From the NCBI GenBank assembly GCA_014155875.1, contig JACEFZ010025826.1, positions 41,001-105,000 of the forward strand: a DNA stretch of 64,000 nt, in the 5' to 3' direction. Position numbers and translations under genes: made by a program. Source of the DNA: Cepaea nemoralis. Taxonomy: Eukaryota > Mollusca > Gastropoda > Stylommatophora > Helicidae. The notes under the pieces were generated by a model that did no database searches, was not told the origin of the DNA, and worked only from the letters and a program-made list of their open reading frames with translations. This document shows, in pieces, positions 58,946 to 64,000 of this stretch; position 1 is the first letter of the stretch, and each line of letters starts with the position of its first letter.

Positions 58946-58959
58946 AAAACTATTCTTGA

Positions 58960-59200
58960 AAAACGCAGAGTACAGTGCAGATCTTCATGCTTGTTTTGTA
59001 GGCTACAGCAAGGCCTTCGACAGTGTTTAACATCAGAAAGTGTGGCACACAACAACAACTGCTGTGGCGTTTCCAACACATGTGATCCAATTTATTGAAT
59101 CAGTAAATAATGAACAAACAGCAAGTAGCTGCCAACAGCTGTTCAACATTTATGCAGAAAATGTACCAAGAAACGTCAAAAAATAATGAGATAAGAGACA
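58960..59200 (+). pseudogene. RTE-like reverse transcriptase fragment
   Basis: Reads LHACFVGYSKAFDSV, stop, HQKVWHTTTTAVAFPTHVIQ then FIESVNNEQTASS and LFNIYAENVPRNV. It parallels the intact copy at 60441-62722 (FVDYSKAFDCVQHQKLWEIM...LFNLYAENIMRNV), with the segment between motifs A and B partly deleted. Confidence 0.8.
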
Positions 59201-59309
59201 AGTTTTGTTCTATTCGTGGTTGGTGGACACCCAGTGTTCGAGAACGCTGATGTGATATATGCGCACGCACGCACGCACGCACGCACGCTCGGGTACACAT
59301 ACTCAAGGG

Positions 59310-59440
59310 GTTTTAATGCACTGCACCGGGGTTTATCCCGTATGGATTAGTCTCTTTCTGCAGAGCGGCCTGTCGAAAGCGTCAAAAAGAGCACTAGCTC
59401 CGTAGCTCCAGCAATGACCCTCAAGGGTCTCCAAGAAAAT
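59310..59440. repeat. Dispersed repeat G, copy 2
   Basis: See 48075-48345; shared blocks GCAGAGCGGCCTGTCGAAAG and GTAGCTCCAGCAATGACCC. Confidence 0.65.
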
Positions 59441-59469
59441 ATTTCTCGAAAATCGAATGATAAAGTCCG

Positions 59470-59496
59470 GCGCGCGCGCGTGTGTGTGGTGTGTGT

Positions 59497-59573
<77 letters not shown>
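59470..59573. repeat. (GT)n(GA)n compound microsatellite
   Basis: CGCGCGCGTG, then (GT)n to 59530, then (GA)n to 59573. A short (ACGC)n is at 59261-59287. Confidence 0.95.
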
Positions 59574-59577
<4 letters not shown>

Positions 59578-60016
59578 CACATGTAAGAACAGTTTTGGTC
59601 TGCCCAATCGTAGCATGCATGTGCAAGTTTCTAACCATTTCTCTGGGTTCACACACAAATATACACATGCACAGAATTAATATTATTTTGCTCAACTGAT
59701 AAAGTGCCATAGGATGATAAATCGTCTTGTTCAAACTTCCCGTACCTTTCATAGGCTTATAAATCAAACTATAGTGAACATTTCAATACAGTAGTTTTCC
59801 CAGTGCAAACCCCTTTAATTTGATATTAAAACAACACACCTGCAACCATATTAACAACTATTAAGTCATAACTGCGACGCACCCCTACTTCGCATTTTCA
59901 GCCATCCATCTTTGTTTGGTTCAAACCTAGTTTTTTGTTTGGCACTGAATCTGTTAAATATGGCGTGCTATTAATTAGATAAGTTGGAAAGATGAAAGCA
60001 TTAATTCTTTGTAAAT

Positions 60017-60440
60017 CTAAAGAATATAATAGGAAATTCCCCGAAACTTCTTCCTCTTCTTTCGTTCGCTTAAAATATGTCTGTAACTGCAATGTTGTCT
60101 CTTGTATGAATCTAACAGTCTTTTTTTTAGTTCACTCAGCGGTCCATAGAGTTTATCTTCCACTGTTGTCTCTCTAGGCCAGAAGGTTCGCCTGGATGTG
60201 TTGTAGTTTGGGCAGTCCTGGAGTATGTGCTCTGCTGTCTGCGACGCCAAACCACATGTGCACATTCATGAGTCACCAATCTTGAATTTTGTATACGTGT
60301 GGTTGCGTAATCTATTGTGTCCTGTTCCGAGGCGCAGAATAATGACCTGTTCTGGTCTGTCCATAACGTGGTAGTCGTCTTGAGTAGGGTTTGGTGGCCT
60401 TCTGACTGATTTAATCATTACTTTCTTGTAGTGGTATGTA
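60017..60440 (-). mobile_element. RNase-H LINE, C-terminal part (downstream of the RTE insertion)
   Basis: The minus strand reads YHYKKVMIKSVRRPPNPTQD, DRPEQVIILRLGTGHNRLRN, HTYTKFKIGDS, an in-frame stop, then CTCGLASQTAEHILQDCPNY and RRTFWPRET. The DRPEQxIILRLRTGHNRLxxHMxxK + CxCG...AEHxLQxCP arrangement is the zinc-knuckle end that follows RNase H in this class. It continues the domain at 62734-63507 across the inserted RTE element. Confidence 0.85.
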
Positions 60441-62722
60441 TCCCCGGACAGTATTACCAAAAATCAGATAGATTATATTTTAATACAAAGAAGATGGAGA
60501 TCAAGCATAACATCTGCAAAAACCCTACGAAGTGCAGGATGTGATACGGATCATCAGTTATTAGAAGCAGATCTGAAATTAAAACTCAAAAAGCTTACCC
60601 GAGGACCAAGGCCACTTCGTTTTGATCTCACAAAAATACCAGATGCATACATTGTAGAAGTTAGGAATCGTTTTGGGGTCTTGATGTCTGTACAAGTGGA
60701 AATGACACCTGATGAACTGGCAGTACAAGCTAGAGATATCTTGATAACTGCAGCCAAAGATTTATTTCCGACCAAGAAAAGGCAACTTGAGCCATGGATT
60801 ACATCAGACACGTTAGAATTAATAAAACAACGAAGGGAACTGAAACAGAAAGGAGGTGAATCCGATAACAGCAGGATGAAGTATAAATCTTTAACTCGAG
60901 AAATAAGAAAGAACACAAGAAAGGACAAAAATCAATATATACAAGATTGCTGTACCAGAATAGAGCAATATCATAAGACTGGAAGAGATTACGAAATGTT
61001 CAACGAAATGAAGTTATTGACAAAAAATGTTCAACCACAATTGAATGTTGTCTGTGACAAGATGGGAAATACCTTAACAGAATCTAGACAAATTCTAGAA
61101 AGATGGCAGGAGTATTGCAGTGGAATGTATGATATGAGTGACAGTGAGGATATGAATGAGATACATGAGCCAACGACAGCAGAGACAGAACCTGAACCCT
61201 CATTAGATGAAATTGCATGGGCAATAAAGAACCTGAAGAATGGTAAATCACCTGGATGTGATGAGATACCAGCTGAGCTAATTAAAGCGGGAGGAGAAGA
61301 AAGCATACAAATCTATCACGCATTATGTAAAAGATATGAATATGGTATATGGCCAAAAGATTGGAAGAGAACTATCTTCATTCCAATACCAAAAAAGGGC
61401 AACCTGAAATTATGCACCAACTATAGAACTGTTGCCCTGATCAGTCATGCAAGTAAAATTCTACTAAAAATCATAATGGGAAGACTTCGTAAGAAAATGG
61501 AAGAAGAAATTAACGTGGTTCAAGCTGGATTTAGACAAGGAAGAGGAACAAGAGATCACATTCTCAATATGCGTTTAATAATAGAGAAGTGCAGAGAATT
61601 TAATGTAAACCTATTCTCATGTTTTGTGGATTATTCAAAGGCATTTGACTGTGTACAACATCAGAAACTTTGGGAAATCATGAGGAATATGGGCTTTCCA
61701 CCACATGTAATACAACTCATAAGAATGCTCTATCTAGACCAACAAGCAGCGGTTAGAATAAATGGCGAGACATCAGATTGGTTAGACATCAAGCAAGGAG
61801 TCCGCCAAGGATGTGTGCTGTCCCCCTATTTGTTTAACCTGTACGCCGAAAATATAATGAGAAATGTAAGAGATGATATAAATAGGGAGCTATATGATGC
61901 CCTAAATATCGGTGGTCTTGACATACCAGAGATTCGGTATGCTGATGATACAGTATTGCTATCCACAACACAGACTGGTATAGAAAACCTAATAGCCTAA
62001 ACCCAATTGAATAGTGAAAATCACAACTTGTATCTTAACATTGCAAAAACAAGGATAATGCATACAGATAAAACCACTATGGAGAAAGAAATATATGTTA
62101 ATGAGGAAAAATTGGAGGTGGTGGAAAATTTTGAATATCTTGGGTCATTGATTACCAACAACGGTGACACAATGAAAGAAATTAAACTACGACTATCAAT
62201 TGCTCTTCAAAGACTAAAACAACTGAATAAATTATGGAATGGGACAGACAGAACTACAAAAATTAGATTTTTAAGAGCATGCATCTTTCCCATTGCAACA
62301 TACGCCTGTGAGACCTGGACACTTACTAAACAAGCTGAACAGCGCATAAATGCCTTTGAATATAAATGTTATAGACGAGTTCTAAGAATATCTTGGGTAA
62401 ATAAAAGAACAAATGCATCAATACTTCAAGAGCTGAATATTGAAGAAGGTTGGCTATTAAAAACGATAAAACAAAGACAATTGAAATATTTTGGTCACTT
62501 GAAACGTCACGAAAGTTTGGAGAGAACAATAATGGAGGGGTTTATGCCTGGGAAGAGAGGAAGAGGAAGGCCAAAGAGAAGATGGGTGCAGGATGTGGCG
62601 GATGATCTCCAGATGGGTGTATCGGACGCGGGACATCTTGTTTATGATCGAGAGGTTTTCCGGAAGGTTGTTATAGGAGCGAGGTTCAGCAAAGGACATG
62701 CTACTGAATGGATTAATGAATG
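60441..62722 (+). mobile_element. RTE-like non-LTR retrotransposon, 5'-truncated, 11-bp TSD, one internal stop
   Basis: The TSD AGTGGTATGTA is at 60430-60440 and 62723-62733. A single frame is open from the left boundary to 62723 except for TAA at 61998-62000. It starts inside the endonuclease C-terminus (KNQIDYILIQRRWRSSI, GCDTDHQLLEADLKL), then RT: NLKNGKSPGCDEIPAELIKA, VVQAGFRQGRGTRDHI, FVDYSKAFDCVQHQKLW (motif A Asp), GVRQGCVLSPYLFNLY (motif B), RYADDTVLLS (catalytic YADD, about 61938). After the stop come EYLGSLITNNGDTMKEIKLR, TYACETWTLTKQAEQ, YFGHLKRHESLERTIMEG and KRGRGRPKRRWVQDVADDL. It ends in TGAATGGATTAATGAATGA. RTE/BovB-type affinity is by remembered similarity. About 760 codons remain. 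Confidence 0.92.
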
Positions 62723-62733
62723 AGTGGTATGTA

Positions 62734-63507
62734 ACGGGCACATGAGGCTGTTCTTCTTTTCCTCCTTCCTTAGCAAATCGATCAGCTCTGCCGTTTCCGG
62801 GTACTCCACAGTGGGATGGTATCCACTGTGTGGTGACCTTATGCTGACTTCTAAGTTCAGAAAGTAGTGTCCTTAGTACTGGCAATTTCCCAGACGGGAG
62901 CGCCCCGAGTACTAATTTTGCACCTGTCAATAGCACCACAGGTTGTGTACCATGGCTGGTATTTAGTAATTTCTCTGTTGCTATCTTGCTTGTGTGGAGC
63001 GGCTGGCCGAGTGGCTAGAACGAATCCTTGGTAAGGCGTGAAGTTGCTTCTGTCTGGGGCAAAAAGAAAACTAACCTGCACAGTTCGCGGCGACTGCATT
63101 AGCCACGCGGCCTTAATTTCACAGGCTCAAGTCCCCCGTCATACACCGCAAGGTATTATAGGCCGTAAATGACAGCTATCTTGATTGCCTCAATTTCATC
63201 ATCATAATTATTGCAGTACTTTCCTGTTGGTACTCTGGCCGTGTCCACTTATAGTATTATTTGGGTATTCTATGTACACTCCCACTCTTTCATTTCGAAC
63301 ATCATTTTGTGCTGACCCATCTGTGTATACTCGGATCCAGAGTTCCTGTGGGTATTCGTCATCAAGGAAGCTGAGAGTGGCTGTTCTGCGCTGTACACTG
63401 TTCGGTTCTTCCTTGTCAAATATTCCTCTCACTTTTGTCTGTATTTGTAGTGATAGACTATGTTCATCTTTCCATGAAGTTGTTTGTATAATGAACTGCA
63501 TGTTCAA
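62734..63507 (-). mobile_element. RNase-H LINE, RNase H domain, split by a SINE
   Basis: The minus strand from 63507 reads SLSLQIQTKVRGIFDKEEPN, ELWIRVYTDGSAQNDVRNER (first catalytic Asp), GVYIEYPNNTISGHGQ. Across the SINE at 62989-63174 the text joins as EAIKIA|TEKLLNTSHGTQPV. Then VVLLTGAKLVLGALPSGKLP and TTQWIPSHCGVPGNGRADRF (62750-62830). The Glu/Asp core is partly altered (LLTGAK where LSDSK-like is usual), so it is probably inactive. The RT part is not evident to the right. Confidence 0.85.
62989..63174 (+). mobile_element. tRNA-headed SINE, 9-bp TSD, inside RNase H
   Basis: The TSD GCTATCTTG is at 62980-62988 and 63175-63183. GGAGCGGCTGGCCGAGTGGC has a class II tRNA-like A box, and CACAGGCTCAAGTCCCCC a B-box-like element about 100 bases later. 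Removing it restores the RNase H reading. Confidence 0.75.
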
Positions 63508-63559
63508 AAAAATTGCGGACGGCCGGTTGCTGAATTAGTTGGTTTTGCCTTATGGAGTG

Positions 63560-63880
63560 AAATGTGTGCAAACGCTGATTTTCTAGTGGCCTGCCGCTTC
63601 CGTCGACGATGAACTGTAATTTTAGTGATGGACTATTGTGTTGGCAGTCTGGCAGCGACCTTATGCATGCATGCCTGTGCGTGCTTTTGGTTTGTCGAGA
63701 CTGCTGTCTGTTCCATTTTTCACACCGGACAGTGAGGAGCATGTTTGTGTGATATTCACTGGCACAGGAGCGGTGCATTATGAGGTGACCATTTGCCATA
63801 AAGTTGGAAGCGCGACCAACGACTATCTAATGCTGTACAGTGCCAGAACATCCCTAATCGACACAGTTATAAGTTATAAA
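63560..63880 (-). repeat. Dispersed repeat F, fragment opposite in sense to coding strand (+)
   Basis: The minus strand reads CGCTTCCAACTTTATGGCAAATGG, CTCCTGTGCCAGTGAATATCACACAAACATGC and CCAACACAATAGTCCATCAC. The plus strand at 51855-52060 is homologous (GTTCCAACTTCACAGC, CTGTGCCAGTGAATATCACAC, TCAACACAATAGTCCCCCAC). Confidence 0.75.
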
Positions 63881-64000
63881 GTTATACAGTGACCTCTTCG
63901 TCTAGGTCCTGTTGAGAGGGCTACAGGCTCGTTTTCCCAAAGCAGTCCGGGTGATAATTACATTAAAATTAAATTATGGTATCAACCCTTTCAATCAAGG

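Noticed and set aside
59333..59767. Open frames of 80-144 codons on both strands
   Set aside because: They translate the (GT)n(GA)n microsatellite.
63464..63799. 111-codon minus frame as a gene
   Set aside because: It is a fragment of dispersed repeat F. The similarity to 51887-52183 is explained by DNA homology.

Overview
This is a piece of animal nuclear genome, not a bacterial or viral one. Genes are split by GT-AG introns of up to about 6.8 kb, and most of the DNA between exons is transposon debris. I favour an invertebrate, perhaps a mollusc or another lophotrochozoan. The YY1 and sphingolipid-desaturase proteins have conserved bilaterian layouts, TTAGGG-like (not TTAGG) motifs occur in one small transposon, and one repeat family has a core (...TAAGAGGCGACTAAGG...) that I associate from memory with mollusc repeats. 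The taxon is an inference.

Three host genes are visible. (1) 1122-4289, plus strand: the last two coding exons of a gene I cannot name, running in from the left. (2) 31595 down to 22481, minus strand: a YY1/pleiohomeotic Polycomb zinc-finger factor in five recognisable coding exons. All four C2H2 fingers are present, but there is an apparent 1-base loss at the end of exon 1. Its first intron holds a tight cluster of four YY1 consensus sites (30749-30811), which suggests autoregulation. (3) 35912-48613, plus strand: a complete sphingolipid delta4-desaturase (DEGS1/ifc) of 322 codons in three exons. Its short first exon (35912-35993) is hidden in a region with no long reading frame. Genes 2 and 3 are divergent, about 4.3 kb apart.

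The rest is repeats. Five sizeable tandem arrays have units of 68, 34, 46, 49 and 31 bp. At least three tRNA-derived SINE families recur, one in about 15 copies. Several non-LTR retrotransposon groups are present: a lineage ending in (ATG)n, an RNase-H-encoding lineage that in several copies ends in (CTAA)n, and an RTE-like element at 60441-62722 that is nearly open. There are also small inverted-repeat DNA transposons. For many insertions I could read both target-site duplications, which gives a relative order of events. The best examples are 51.5-56 kb (a LINE holding a 605-bp element, another LINE and two SINEs, with a MITE inside the second LINE) and 60-63.9 kb (an RNase-H LINE split by an RTE element and a SINE).

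I found no rRNA, CRISPR array, operon or virus. One tRNA-Asp-like sequence with a Pol III terminator lies inside an inverted-repeat element at 28.1-28.9 kb. The strongest candidates for something undescribed are that tRNA-bearing element, the 462-bp MITE with a telomere-like palindrome, and the YY1-site cluster.
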